64,000 nt of DNA from Maccoyibacter intestinihominis (GCF_040096355.1 NZ_JBBMEX010000006.1:119262-183261), one strand, 5' to 3'; numbered from the stretch's first letter, positions 49,787-59,056 are shown. Notes: generated by a model not told the origin, from the sequence alone. Made by a program: numbers and translations.

Positions 49787-51505
49787 CTATATGCCAAGAG
49801 AATGGTCGGTATGTAACAACTCGTGCGATTTATGAGACAGTGGTTTTTCTAAAAAGCTGCGATACAATTCCTGTACTGCCGGATTCTCATGGGAAAAACG
49901 GATCTCGTTTTCTGCATCCAGTTCATAGAGGACATCTCCACGCTCTTTTGCCAGTTCTAAATTGTCATGGATCGGCTGGCCACCGCCGCCGGCACATCCG
50001 CCCGGACACGCCATGACTTCTACAAAGTCATATTCTGCCTCGCCTTTTTTGATCCTCTCGATCAAACGTCTGGTATTGCCAAGACCACTGACTACGGCAG
50101 CTCTTACTTTTGTGCCTGCGATCTCTACCTCGGCTTCCCGGACTCCATCCTGTCCGCGGACAACTTTAAATGCATCCGGTGCAGGATTTTCTCCTGTTAA
50201 GAAGTAGTAGGCACTCCGAAGTGCCGCCTCCATAACACCGCCGGTCGCACCAAAGATAACAGCAGCTCCGCTTCCGCATCCCAATGGTTCATCAAACTCC
50301 TCTTCTTTTAAATGCTCTAACTGAATATGCTCTGCACGGATCAGACGTCCTACCTCTCTCGTGGTGATAACAGAATCCACGTCCGGTCCGGTTCCCGTCA
50401 CATCCATACACGCCATCTGGCTTTCGTATTTTTTCGCTGTACATGGCATGATCGACAGACAGTAGATTTCTTCCGGCTCCACACCTAACTGCTGTGCATA
50501 GTAGGTTTTTGCAATTGCTCCAAACATCTGCTGCGGGGATTTTGCAGTGGAAAGATTCGGCAGCAACTCCGGATATTCATATTTTACAAAGCGTACCCAG
50601 CCCGGACAGCAGGACGTAAACATCGGGAATTTGTATTTGTCTTTATTTTTCAGTCTTTCGATGAACTCATTTGCTTCTTCCATGATCGTTAAATCCGCAG
50701 TAAAGTTCGTATCAAACACATAGTCGATCCCGGTTCTTCGAAGGGCTGCTACTAACCGTTTGACCGTTGCATCTTCCCGTTTTAAACCAAACCGTTCGCC
50801 CCAGGCTGCACGGACTGCCGGTGCAATCTGTGCCACAACAACTTTTTTCTTATCTGCAATGGCATAAACCAGTTCATTTAGATCATCGCGTTCTCTTAAA
50901 GCTCCAACCGGACAGTGCGTGATACACTGGCCGCATAATGCACAGTTGATGTCTTCTATGGACATTCCTTCCCTTAATCCTACATTGGTGCGTTTTCCGG
51001 TATTGATGATATCCCAGACTTTCATTCCCTGGATCTTATCGCAGACCTGTACACAACGCATGCATTTGATACATTTTTTTGCATCACGTATCAGCGGAAA
51101 ATCCATGTCCCATTCCTGCTCCTCATACTCTTCTTTAAAAGGAACATTTAAGATATCTAAATCATTTGCTAATTTTTGCAGGGAACAGTTACCGCTTCGG
51201 ACACAGGTAGCACAGCGATAGTCATGCTGGGATAAGATCAGTCCGACATTGGTACGTCTTGCATTCATGACACGTTTGCTGTTCGTATAGATCTCCATGC
51301 CTTCTTCTACTGCGGTATTACAGGCAGCTACTAACGCATCTTTTCCTTTGATCTCTACGATGCAGACACGGCAGGCACCAATTTCGTTTAAATCCTTCAA
51401 AAAACAAAGGGTCGGTATCTTGATCCCTACGGATGCTGCTGCATTTAAAATTGTTGTACCTTTTTCTACATTTACTTCCTGATTATCTATCCATAATTTT
51501 ACCAT
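49787..51505 (-). CDS. hydA: [FeFe] hydrogenase, monomeric-type with N-terminal ferredoxin domains
   Basis: This 572-residue hydrogenase evolves or takes up H2. From the N-terminus: a 2Fe-2S domain (C34, C45, C48, C62), a His-Cys-ligated 4Fe-4S site (H94, C98, C101, C107), two 4Fe-4S clusters (C145-C155 and C188-C198), and the H-cluster domain with TSCCPGW (C299/C300), MPCTAKKYE (C355) and MACPGGCAGGGGQP (C500, C504). The domain order equals that of clostridial HydA (CpI-like). The ATG at 51505 overlaps the stop of the upstream flavoprotein gene by seven bases; a GTG eleven codons upstream is less likely. The coupling suggests that the two proteins form a complex. Confidence 0.95.
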   Translation of the reverse strand: MVKLWIDNQEVNVEKGTTILNAAASVGIKIPTLCFLKDLNEIGACRVCIVEIKGKDALVAACNTAVEEGMEIYTNSKRVMNARRTNVGLILSQHDYRCATCVRSGNCSLQKLANDLDILNVPFKEEYEEQEWDMDFPLIRDAKKCIKCMRCVQVCDKIQGMKVWDIINTGKRTNVGLREGMSIEDINCALCGQCITHCPVGALRERDDLNELVYAIADKKKVVVAQIAPAVRAAWGERFGLKREDATVKRLVAALRRTGIDYVFDTNFTADLTIMEEANEFIERLKNKDKYKFPMFTSCCPGWVRFVKYEYPELLPNLSTAKSPQQMFGAIAKTYYAQQLGVEPEEIYCLSIMPCTAKKYESQMACMDVTGTGPDVDSVITTREVGRLIRAEHIQLEHLKEEEFDEPLGCGSGAAVIFGATGGVMEAALRSAYYFLTGENPAPDAFKVVRGQDGVREAEVEIAGTKVRAAVVSGLGNTRRLIERIKKGEAEYDFVEVMACPGGCAGGGGQPIHDNLELAKERGDVLYELDAENEIRFSHENPAVQELYRSFLEKPLSHKSHELLHTDHSLGI

Positions 51506-53343
51506 ATGCTCTCTCTGCCTCCTCTGAACACTCCACATCCAAATTTATCACAACGTAAACATCTTGCTGATTCCTGTCTTGCTTCTTCAAGACTCATGGA
51601 GTATTCCACTCCTTCAAAGTCTTTTTTACGTTCACAAGCTTCTCTGTCTGTCAGATGGATCCGTCCACTCTGCAACTTGTCGCTAAGATTTGGCTGTGGA
51701 ATCTCCACATCTGTTGACATTTCGTGATGGAAGCCAAGATATTCATCGATATTTGCTGCCGCTGCTTTACCTGCCGCAATGGCACGAATGACCGTGGATG
51801 GTCCTGAAACACAGTCTCCACCGGAAAAGATTCCTTCCTCTCCCGGCACTGCCCCAAATTCATCTGCCACAATACGGTGGCGTTTTACCGGTACGTTGGA
51901 TTCTTCAAAATGTGCAGAATCGATTTCCTGTCCGATTGCAACTAAAATGACATCACAGCCTAACCGTTCTTCCGGTTTTTTTGCTCTGTTCGGACTTGGT
52001 CTTCCGGCACTGTCATACAGACCACTGATTTGCGGTTGTGTCCAGAGTGCAGCAACATTCCCTTTCTCATCTGCTTCTACGCGTTTCGGTGCCTGTAATG
52101 TCAAAAGCTCAATTCCTTCTGCGATGGCTCCTTCGATTTCTGCTTCTAACGCTGTCATATCTTTTTGCCGTCTGCGATATACAATGCTGACTTTTTCTGC
52201 ATGGCAGCGCATTGCGGTTCTGGCACAGTCCATCGCCACATTTCCTCCGCCGACTACAACAACTCTTTTTCCTCTGAAATCAGGATACTTTCCATAGCCG
52301 ATATCTCTCAGCATATCTACTGCTGAAATGACACCCTTACTGTCCGCACCTTCTACCTCAAATTTTTTATCGGTATGAGCACCGATTGCGATGTAAACTG
52401 CATCATACTCCTGTTTTAATTCATCATAAGTGATATCCTTACCAATTTCGATATTGCATCGTAAATCCACACCGGTAGATAAAATTGCATCGATATCTTC
52501 CTGCAGACGTTCTCTTGGAAAACGATAACTCGGTATTCCGTAACGAAGCATTCCTCCCGGCTGCTCTTTTTCCTCAAATACCACCGTCTGATGTCCCATA
52601 AGCTGTAAGAAATAGGCAGCAGTCAATCCGCTTGGACCTGCACCGATAATGGCAATTTTCTTTCCTGTAGCCTCGGCACATTTTGGTACCTCGACCTGAT
52701 CTGCCCTTGCATGGTCTACTGCAAAACGTTTCAGTCCCCGGATATTGACCGAGCTGTCGATCATATTTCTGCGGCATCTTGCTTCACATGGATGCTCACA
52801 GATCAATGCACATGCGGTCGGGAATGGATTATCCTTGCGGATGAGTTTTACTGCATCCTGATACCTTCCCATTCCTACCAGTGCTACATAACCCGGAATA
52901 TCTACCTTCGCCGGGCAGAGCGTGATACATGGTATCGGCTGTTCAAACGATGCCGTACACCGTTTATTATGGATATGAGACAGGTAATCCTCTTTGAACC
53001 CCTCTAATCCGACTAATACCATCCTTGCAGATTCAAAACCTATGGCACAGTCTGCGGTCACCTGAATATTCCTTGCTGTTTCCTTTATGAGATGTAAAGT
53101 CTCTAATGTTGCTCTGTTGTTCAACACATCCTCTAAAAGATTTTCTAACTGTCCAAGCCCTACACGGCATGGCACACATTTTCCACAAGTCTGCGCATGA
53201 CAGACCTTTAAGAAAGAAAGCTGCATATCTACCGGACATACTCCCGGAGGACTTGCGACAATGCGCTGCTCAAATTCCTGCATCAGACGTTCTGTTGTTG
53301 TGTCTTCACGCTTTGGTGCTCCTGCTGTTAATCTTCTCTCCAT
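51499..53343 (-). CDS. NuoF-type iron-sulfur domain fused to a GltD/NfnB-like NAD(P)-FAD oxidoreductase
   Basis: This 614-residue protein joins two parts. Residues 1-125 match the NuoF/HydB C-terminal 4Fe-4S domain (CGKCVPCR, C53/C56/C59, and C99 in TADCAIGF). From about 135 a glutamate-synthase small-subunit-like region begins, with Fe-S cysteines (C139, C143, C178, C182, C186, C190), FAD motif IAIIGAGPSGLTAA, NAD(P) motif VVVVGGGNVAMDCA and C-terminal FSGGDCVSGPSTVIRAIAAG. The FMN/NADH part of NuoF is missing. It is followed directly by hydA, so it likely couples NAD(P)H and perhaps ferredoxin to the hydrogenase. Electron bifurcation is possible but inferred. GGGAGG precedes the ATG. Confidence 0.88.
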   Translation of the reverse strand: MERRLTAGAPKREDTTTERLMQEFEQRIVASPPGVCPVDMQLSFLKVCHAQTCGKCVPCRVGLGQLENLLEDVLNNRATLETLHLIKETARNIQVTADCAIGFESARMVLVGLEGFKEDYLSHIHNKRCTASFEQPIPCITLCPAKVDIPGYVALVGMGRYQDAVKLIRKDNPFPTACALICEHPCEARCRRNMIDSSVNIRGLKRFAVDHARADQVEVPKCAEATGKKIAIIGAGPSGLTAAYFLQLMGHQTVVFEEKEQPGGMLRYGIPSYRFPRERLQEDIDAILSTGVDLRCNIEIGKDITYDELKQEYDAVYIAIGAHTDKKFEVEGADSKGVISAVDMLRDIGYGKYPDFRGKRVVVVGGGNVAMDCARTAMRCHAEKVSIVYRRRQKDMTALEAEIEGAIAEGIELLTLQAPKRVEADEKGNVAALWTQPQISGLYDSAGRPSPNRAKKPEERLGCDVILVAIGQEIDSAHFEESNVPVKRHRIVADEFGAVPGEEGIFSGGDCVSGPSTVIRAIAAGKAAAANIDEYLGFHHEMSTDVEIPQPNLSDKLQSGRIHLTDREACERKKDFEGVEYSMSLEEARQESARCLRCDKFGCGVFRGGRESIW

Positions 53344-53373
53344 GTGTTACCTCCCTTTAATTTGTGAATTTTT

Positions 53374-53410
53374 TATCAAAAAAGGACAGACACGTTTGTG
53401 TCTGTCCTTT
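53374..53410 (-). terminator. Terminator between scpB and the hydrogenase genes
   Basis: AAAGGACAGACAC and GTGTCTGTCCTTT form a perfect 13-pair stem with a four-base loop and six T on the minus strand. The scpB stop codon is at the foot of the stem; the next gene's ribosome-binding site is about 20 bases further on, leaving no room for a separate promoter. Confidence 0.88.
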
Positions 53411-53969
53411 AGATATCCATTTTCATCTGCATTTCTTCTTCTGCTTCCCGCTTGAAGTTCTCTAACTGATCCTGATTTAAGATCGGCAGTTCCTCAATGG
53501 AAGAAACTCCAAATGTTCTTAAAAACTCTTCTGTTGTCCCGAATAAGAGCGGCCGCCCCGGCGCATCCAGTCTTCCTAATTCACACACCAGATTGTAATC
53601 TACCAGTCGGCTGACTGCGTGGGAACAGGAGACTCCCCGGATTTTTTCTATCTCTGCTCTTGTGATCGGTTGTTTATATGCGATAATTGAAAGCGTCTCT
53701 AGCAATACATCTGTCAATGCGTAATGCTTTGGCTGCTTTGCTACTTTTATCAGATAATCATACATCTGAGGCTTGGTACACATCTGATAGGCTCCATCAA
53801 GTTCTGTGATCGTAATACCGCGATCCTCTGCCTCGTAGTTCTTTTGCATTTGTTCTAAGATATCCTTTACTTCTTTTTTATCCAGTTCTAAGACCTCCGC
53901 GAGCTTAGATAACTCTACGGAATCCCCCATTGTAAAGAGGATTGACTCTATCACTGCTTCATAATTCAT
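53409..53969 (-). CDS. scpB: Segregation and condensation protein B
   Basis: This 186-residue protein is the winged-helix partner of ScpA in the SMC condensin complex that organises chromosomes. Conserved parts are AVIESILFTMGDSVELSKLA, ALTDVLLETLSIIAYKQPITRAEIEKIRGVSC (key: LETLSIIAYKQPITR) and GRPLLFGTTEEFLRTFGV. ATG 53969 has GGAG eight bases ahead; a GTG three codons upstream is the alternative. It starts 18 bases after scpA. Confidence 0.95.
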   Translation of the reverse strand: MNYEAVIESILFTMGDSVELSKLAEVLELDKKEVKDILEQMQKNYEAEDRGITITELDGAYQMCTKPQMYDYLIKVAKQPKHYALTDVLLETLSIIAYKQPITRAEIEKIRGVSCSHAVSRLVDYNLVCELGRLDAPGRPLLFGTTEEFLRTFGVSSIEELPILNQDQLENFKREAEEEMQMKMDI

Positions 53970-53987
53970 ATGTCTCACTCCAGACTC

Positions 53988-54737
53988 TTAGGCTGCCATT
54001 TTCGATTCAATGAGGATGTCATCAAAAATATGTTCCTGTGAAATCGAAATCTTACCCAATTTCATCAGTTCTAAGATAGCAAGAAAATTTACGATAATCT
54101 CCATTTTCCCGCTCTTGGATTCTAACAGATTCTTAAAGTTGAAAGAGCGATGTGTCCTTGCATACTCTTCTAACGTACGCATCGTCTCTTCTAAGGAAAC
54201 CTGTTCTTTTTCAATCCTTCCGAACTTAGAACGTACCGGATCAATGCGATCCTGTTTTTTCTGCATAATGGATTTAAAAATATCATTGAGCTGTGCTAAG
54301 GTGGTATCTCCGACTAACTCTTCTAAATCCACCGGTTCTTCATATGCCGCAACCTCCGGCGGTACGGTCGGAACCTTAAACATGACCTTTTGTGCATCCA
54401 CCTGCCGGTCTTTTAATTCATAGGAGATACATTTATACATCTTATATTCCAAAAGCTGTTGTACCAGTTCCGCTCTTGGATCTTCCTGTTCTTCTTCCTC
54501 CTGCGGTGGTGCCGGAAGAAGCATTTTAGACTTGATATCTAACAGTGTGGCAGCCATCACTAAGAACTCGCTGACCACGTTCAGATCATGCCGCTTCATT
54601 TCCCGTATGTAGTCCATATACTGCTTTGTAATCTCAACGATCGGGATGTCATAGATATTCACTTTGTTCTTATCTAACAGATGTAAAAGCAGATCCAACG
54701 GTCCTTCAAACACCTGCAGTTTCACGGTCATATCCAT
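53988..54737 (-). CDS. scpA: Segregation and condensation protein A
   Basis: This 249-residue kleisin bridges the SMC heads. It begins KLQVFEGPLDLLLHLLDKNKVNIYDIPIVEIT (key: FEGPLDLLLHLL and IYDIPI), the family signature, with KSKMLLP after a helix and a C-terminal winged helix (VNFLAILELMKLGKISISQEHIF; key part LAILELMK). AGGAG stands 12 bases before the ATG. It opens the scpAB operon behind a good promoter. Confidence 0.95.
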   Translation of the reverse strand: MDMTVKLQVFEGPLDLLLHLLDKNKVNIYDIPIVEITKQYMDYIREMKRHDLNVVSEFLVMAATLLDIKSKMLLPAPPQEEEEQEDPRAELVQQLLEYKMYKCISYELKDRQVDAQKVMFKVPTVPPEVAAYEEPVDLEELVGDTTLAQLNDIFKSIMQKKQDRIDPVRSKFGRIEKEQVSLEETMRTLEEYARTHRSFNFKNLLESKSGKMEIIVNFLAILELMKLGKISISQEHIFDDILIESKMAA

Positions 54738-54774
54738 AAAAATATACTGCTCCTATTTTTTGTGAATTAGTAAT

Positions 54775-54803
54775 ATTGTACATCATATTTAGGTAAATTT
54801 CAA
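54775..54803 (-). promoter_or_regulatory. Sigma-A promoter of scpAB
   Basis: Minus strand: TTGAAA (54798-54803), 17 bases, TACAAT (54775-54780). Confidence 0.8.
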
Positions 54804-54812
54804 GAGTTGAAC

Positions 54813-55667
54813 CTACATTTTGTTGATCCGTATCATCAGTACTTCAGCACGGTCAAACACACGGATATGGAAGGTATGTGTTCCTAAGCCTTTGCTCACA
54901 TAGACTTTTTTACCGTCAAACTCAAACTCTCCCGCATCGTATTTCGGAAACAGTTCAAACTGCGGAGATATCACACTTCCAATCCCCGGAATCCGAACCA
55001 GCCCACCATGGGTATGTCCGCAGACGGTTATATCCGCTCCCCAGTCCGCATATTCCTTTGCAAACATCGGATTATGTGCCAACAGGATCTGTACGGCATC
55101 CTTCTTTGCCTCTCCTAATGCCTCCTGTATAAAATGCTCCGGCAATGGCTCATAGCTACCTTTGCCATAACATTCTAACGGGATCTCAAGTCCGCTGATG
55201 CAAAACTTTTCCCCATGCAGTGTCAGCTCTGTTGAAGCATTGTTTAAAATATGCACCCCTGATTTCCGCACCCGGTTTTCATACGCTAAAAACGCCTCCG
55301 TCTGCATAACCGGCACTTTCGAGACACGGCTTTCATGGTTTCCGTTTGAAAAATAAACAGGTGCGATCTCTGTCAGTTTTGCTAATGCCTGATACGCAGT
55401 CTCATAAGTCTCCGGATAACGGCTGACGATCATATCCCCCGGAACTAAAATCATATCCGGTTTTTGTTCTTTGATCTTTTGGATTAAAATATCATTATCC
55501 CTGCCATAGACATGGGCATGCAGATCCGCTACCACTGCAAAATTAACGCTCTGTGTAATCTTATCCGTCTGATACTCATAGGACGTGATCCGAAACTTCT
55601 TTAATTCAAAATGCTGCCACAGGATAAAACATCCTATCAGCAAAATAATCATTCCAATGATCTTCAT
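54813..55667 (-). CDS. Membrane-anchored metallophosphoesterase
   Basis: This 284-residue protein has an N-terminal membrane helix (about 3-18) and a calcineurin-like phosphoesterase domain: VVADLHAHVYG (D48, H50), VPGDMIVSR, SNGNHESR, LLAHNPMF and VCGHTHGGLVRIPG supply all five metal-binding blocks. It resembles YkuE/YaeI-type enzymes, some of which act on UDP-sugars or lipids at the membrane; the substrate here is unknown. It is divergent from the sporulation-like dacF copy. Confidence 0.9.
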   Translation of the reverse strand: MKIIGMIILLIGCFILWQHFELKKFRITSYEYQTDKITQSVNFAVVADLHAHVYGRDNDILIQKIKEQKPDMILVPGDMIVSRYPETYETAYQALAKLTEIAPVYFSNGNHESRVSKVPVMQTEAFLAYENRVRKSGVHILNNASTELTLHGEKFCISGLEIPLECYGKGSYEPLPEHFIQEALGEAKKDAVQILLAHNPMFAKEYADWGADITVCGHTHGGLVRIPGIGSVISPQFELFPKYDAGEFEFDGKKVYVSKGLGTHTFHIRVFDRAEVLMIRINKM

Positions 55668-55703
55668 ATACTTCTCCTTTGCTCTGATATCCTATCACAT
55701 TTT

Positions 55704-55732
55704 GCATAAAAATCCCAGCATCAGTCATATTT
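55704..55732 (+). promoter_or_regulatory. Possible forespore (sigma F/G-like) promoter of the second carboxypeptidase gene
   Basis: GCATA (55704-55708) and CATATTT (55726-55732) are 17 bases apart, close to the sigma G pattern GHATR-N17/18-CATnnTA. No good sigma-A promoter was seen. Bacillus dacF is expressed in the forespore. Confidence 0.4.
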
Positions 55733-55786
55733 TTTTCTCTTTTCTATTAATATTAAACTAAAGCAGATAATGTTTCAGGAATCACT

Positions 55787-57016
55787 ATGAAAAAAATAAT
55801 ACTTTCACTATTTCTTGCCCTGCAGCTTGCATGTACCCCACTGCTGTCACTGACTGCACAGTCCGCCCCGATTACATATGAAGCAGGTATTTCCCAAAAT
55901 TCGGCAAAAAAAGCTGATGATAATAAAAAAACAGGAGATACCCTGACTCTATCCGCTCCGAGTGTCCTTTTGATGGAGGCTAAGAGCGGAACGATCATCT
56001 ATGAAAAGGATGCCAACAAGCAGATGCCTCCTGCCAGCATCACGAAGATCATGACCCTGCTTTTGATCTTTGACGCTTTAGATGCCGGAAAAATTTCTTT
56101 AGAAGATACGGTAACGGTATCGGAACACGCGGCAAGCATGGGTGGTTCACAGGTGTTCTTAGAACCCGGAGAAACCCAGAATGTGGACACCATGATCAAA
56201 TGTATCGCCGTGGCAAGTGCGAATGATGCCTGCGTGGCAATGGCAGAACACATTGCAGGCTCTGAAGAGGAATTCGTGGCAAGAATGAACCAGCGGGCAA
56301 AAAAACTCGGCATGAAAAACACCACCTTCGTCAACTGTTGCGGACTGGATGTTGACGGACATCTGACCACAGCCTATGACATTGCCCTGATGTCGCGTGA
56401 ATTGATTACAAAATATCCAAAGATCCATGATTACTCTATGATCTGGATGGATACGATCACACATGAAACGAAAAAAGGGAGCAAGGAATTCGGTCTGACC
56501 AATACCAACAAATTAGTACGTCAATATCAGTATACGACCGGACTGAAAACCGGTTCCACGGGAAAGGCAAAATTCTGTGTCTCTGCCACGGCAAAAAAAG
56601 ATAAAACCGAACTGATCGCCGTCATTATGGCAGCCCCGGACCCAAAAGGCAGATTTCAGGATGCCGCTAACCTACTCAATTACGGTTTTGCAAAGTGCCA
56701 GTTCTACTCTGACCCGAACACGAAAAAGCTAAAACCTTTAACGGTCAAAAACGGAAGCAAAGATGCCGTAAATGTCCGTTATGAAACACCATTTCAGTTT
56801 GTAGACACCAAGGGAAGTGACCTGAATTCCATTAAAAAAGAGATTTCTCTTCCAAAGACCGTGACCGCTCCCGTAAAAAAGGGCGATGTTCTTGGAAAAG
56901 CAACCTATTCTTTAGACGGAAAAGTCATTGGGGAAGTGAACATTGTAAGCGAACAGAATGTGAAAAAAGCCGGATTTAGCGACTATTTCAAAAAGCTGTT
57001 TCACGCGTTTTTCTAA
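55787..57016 (+). CDS. D-alanyl-D-alanine carboxypeptidase (DacF-like), copy 2
   Basis: This 409-residue secreted enzyme carries a signal peptide (1-26, ending SLTAQSA) and the motifs S84-ITK, SAN in VASANDACVAM and KTG in TGLKTGSTGKAK. The C-terminal PBP5-like domain contains LPKTVTAPVKKGDVLGKA, and the end (FSDYFKKLFHAFF) may be an amphipathic membrane anchor. It resembles DacF, which tunes cross-linking of the spore cortex. It is one of few plus-strand genes here, and its 3' end overlaps the 3' end of aroK by 29 bases. Confidence 0.93.
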   Translation: MKKIILSLFLALQLACTPLLSLTAQSAPITYEAGISQNSAKKADDNKKTGDTLTLSAPSVLLMEAKSGTIIYEKDANKQMPPASITKIMTLLLIFDALDAGKISLEDTVTVSEHAASMGGSQVFLEPGETQNVDTMIKCIAVASANDACVAMAEHIAGSEEEFVARMNQRAKKLGMKNTTFVNCCGLDVDGHLTTAYDIALMSRELITKYPKIHDYSMIWMDTITHETKKGSKEFGLTNTNKLVRQYQYTTGLKTGSTGKAKFCVSATAKKDKTELIAVIMAAPDPKGRFQDAANLLNYGFAKCQFYSDPNTKKLKPLTVKNGSKDAVNVRYETPFQFVDTKGSDLNSIKKEISLPKTVTAPVKKGDVLGKATYSLDGKVIGEVNIVSEQNVKKAGFSDYFKKLFHAFF

Positions 57017-57500
57017 GAATTTCTTCTGCGACTGCCTGTATTCCCATATGCGAGGCATCCACTGTGATGTCCGCATATTTTTTGTATAATCCACTTCTGC
57101 TGTCATACAGATCTTTTAAGGTCTCACCTGACTTTAACGCAACGCCCCGCTGCTCTAAACTTCCTAAGCGTGTCTTTAGTTCTTCATATGGAAGATAGAT
57201 ATAGACCACTGTGGAGATTTCCTTTAAATGCTGCATGGCATTTTCTTCATAGACAACACTTCCACCGGTGGCGATCACCGTACGCTTTGCTTCAATGGAT
57301 GCGTTGATTTCTCCCTCAATCTCTAAAAATCCTTCGCGTCCGTGGATCTCGATCAGTTCATGCAGCAGTTTTCCTGTCTTTTGCTGTATTAACAGATCCG
57401 AATCTAAAAAGTGATATCCTGCGATTTTTGCTAAGACCACTCCGACCGTACTTTTTCCTGCCCCCGGCATTCCCACTAATGTGATATTTTCTTTCTTCAT
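56988..57500 (-). CDS. aroK: Shikimate kinase
   Basis: This 170-residue kinase phosphorylates shikimate in aromatic amino acid synthesis. The P-loop is GMPGAGKST at 10-18; FLDSDLLIQQKTGKLLHELI gives the substrate-binding Asp, and EGFLEIEGE and VIATGGSVVYEE are the further signature blocks. The length is normal. No other shikimate-pathway gene is nearby; it follows cardiolipin synthase by 20 bases. The C-terminus overlaps the convergent carboxypeptidase gene. Confidence 0.93.
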   Translation of the reverse strand: MKKENITLVGMPGAGKSTVGVVLAKIAGYHFLDSDLLIQQKTGKLLHELIEIHGREGFLEIEGEINASIEAKRTVIATGGSVVYEENAMQHLKEISTVVYIYLPYEELKTRLGSLEQRGVALKSGETLKDLYDSRSGLYKKYADITVDASHMGIQAVAEEILRKTRETAF

Positions 57501-57520
57501 ATTGATACTCCTTTATCTTC

Positions 57521-59056
57521 CTATAACAGCGGTGCAAACAGACGTAACAGACATTGCAAAACCTTTACATACCACTCTCTGTTCTGACAGAATCCTAACG
57601 AGATGATCTTAGACTGTTCGATGGTATTCAATACGTCCTCTTTTACCTGCCGTACTGCTTTGGATCTGTACATATAAATTCCACATTCATAATGCAGATA
57701 GAGACTGCGATAGTCTAAATTAATACTTCCAACGGTAGCAATCTCATCGTCACAGACAAAACATTTTGCATGGATAAAACCTTTGGCAAACTGATAGATT
57801 TTTACATTTGCCTTTAATAATTCCTGATAATAGGACTGTGTCAGTAAAAATACCAGCTTCTTATCCGGGATTCCCGGTGTGACAATGCGGACATCCACGC
57901 CGGATTTTGCCGCGTTGCATAGTGCTACGCACATTTCCTCGTCAGTGATCAGATATGGCGTAAAAATATAGACATAGTCCTTTGCATAGTTGATGATGTT
58001 CAGATAAATATTTTCTGCCTGATTCTCATGGTCGATCGGCGAATCGGCATAAGGCTGCACATAACCGTCGGATTCATAGTGTTTTTTCCAGTTGATCTGC
58101 TGTTTATATGCCAGATAATTTTCCGTGGAATGATTTGCAAAGTTCCACATCTGCAAAAACATTGCCGTAAAATTCCAGACGGCTTTTCCTTCAATCCTGA
58201 CTCCGGTATCCTTCCAATAGCCAAAACGGGTCGTTACATTGATATACTCATCTGCAATATTGATGCCTCCGGTAAATGCAGTCTTTCCATCCACAACCAG
58301 GATCTTCCTGTGATCCCTGTTATTCATGATAATTGACATGATCGGGCGGAACGGATTGAATGCGGTACATTTGATCCCACGCGCTTCCATTTTCTTATAA
58401 TAGCCTGCCGGAAGTTTGCTGATACATCCCACATCATCGTAGATCATACGGACTTCGACACCCTGTTTTACTTTTTCTTCTAAGGCAGCTAACAACTGCT
58501 CTAACATGATCCCGTCTTCAAAGATGAAGTACTCTAAAAAAATAAAGTTTTCCGCTTCCTTAACTGCTTCTAACATCTTCAGGAACAGTTCCTCTCCGGA
58601 TGGATAATATTCGGTCTTTGTATATTCACAGACCGGATAGCCGGCCCAGTCCTTAATATATTTCGTCTGGTTATAGATACGTTTGTTCTCGTTTCGTATC
58701 TTTTCTTCTACCTGTTCGTCTCCTGCTAAAAATGGGCTCAGTTCTTCATTGACACGTTCTAAACGTTCCTCGGTATGTTTTGTTAATTTTGCTCTTCCAA
58801 AGACAAAATACAAAGTTACGCCAAAGATCGGTGCCACTAAGATCAGAAAGATCCACGACATCCGCCCCGCCGCATTTCCATCTTTATCGGAAATTATGAT
58901 TGCCAGTATCAAAGCAACGGCACGAAATCCCAAGTTGATAAATGTAAATTGCAGACTGAACTGATAAAGCACCGTTGCTAACCAGAAAAACTGGATGACA
59001 ATGGCTAAAAAGATCAATACCAGTCTGCTAAAAAGGATATTTCCCAGTTTCTTCAT
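57521..59056 (-). CDS. cls: Cardiolipin synthase
   Basis: This 511-residue phospholipase D-family enzyme condenses phosphatidylglycerol into cardiolipin. Two or three N-terminal membrane helices (about 8-75, including FLILVAPIFGVTLYFVFGR) are followed by two HKD motifs: HRKILVVDGKTAFTGG and HAKCFVCDDEIATVGS, the catalytic centres. NLDYRSLYLHYECG is typical of Cls. It is transcribed after the subtilase and before aroK. Its substrate could come from the PgsA branch encoded at the start of the window. Confidence 0.94.
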   Translation of the reverse strand: MKKLGNILFSRLVLIFLAIVIQFFWLATVLYQFSLQFTFINLGFRAVALILAIIISDKDGNAAGRMSWIFLILVAPIFGVTLYFVFGRAKLTKHTEERLERVNEELSPFLAGDEQVEEKIRNENKRIYNQTKYIKDWAGYPVCEYTKTEYYPSGEELFLKMLEAVKEAENFIFLEYFIFEDGIMLEQLLAALEEKVKQGVEVRMIYDDVGCISKLPAGYYKKMEARGIKCTAFNPFRPIMSIIMNNRDHRKILVVDGKTAFTGGINIADEYINVTTRFGYWKDTGVRIEGKAVWNFTAMFLQMWNFANHSTENYLAYKQQINWKKHYESDGYVQPYADSPIDHENQAENIYLNIINYAKDYVYIFTPYLITDEEMCVALCNAAKSGVDVRIVTPGIPDKKLVFLLTQSYYQELLKANVKIYQFAKGFIHAKCFVCDDEIATVGSINLDYRSLYLHYECGIYMYRSKAVRQVKEDVLNTIEQSKIISLGFCQNREWYVKVLQCLLRLFAPLL

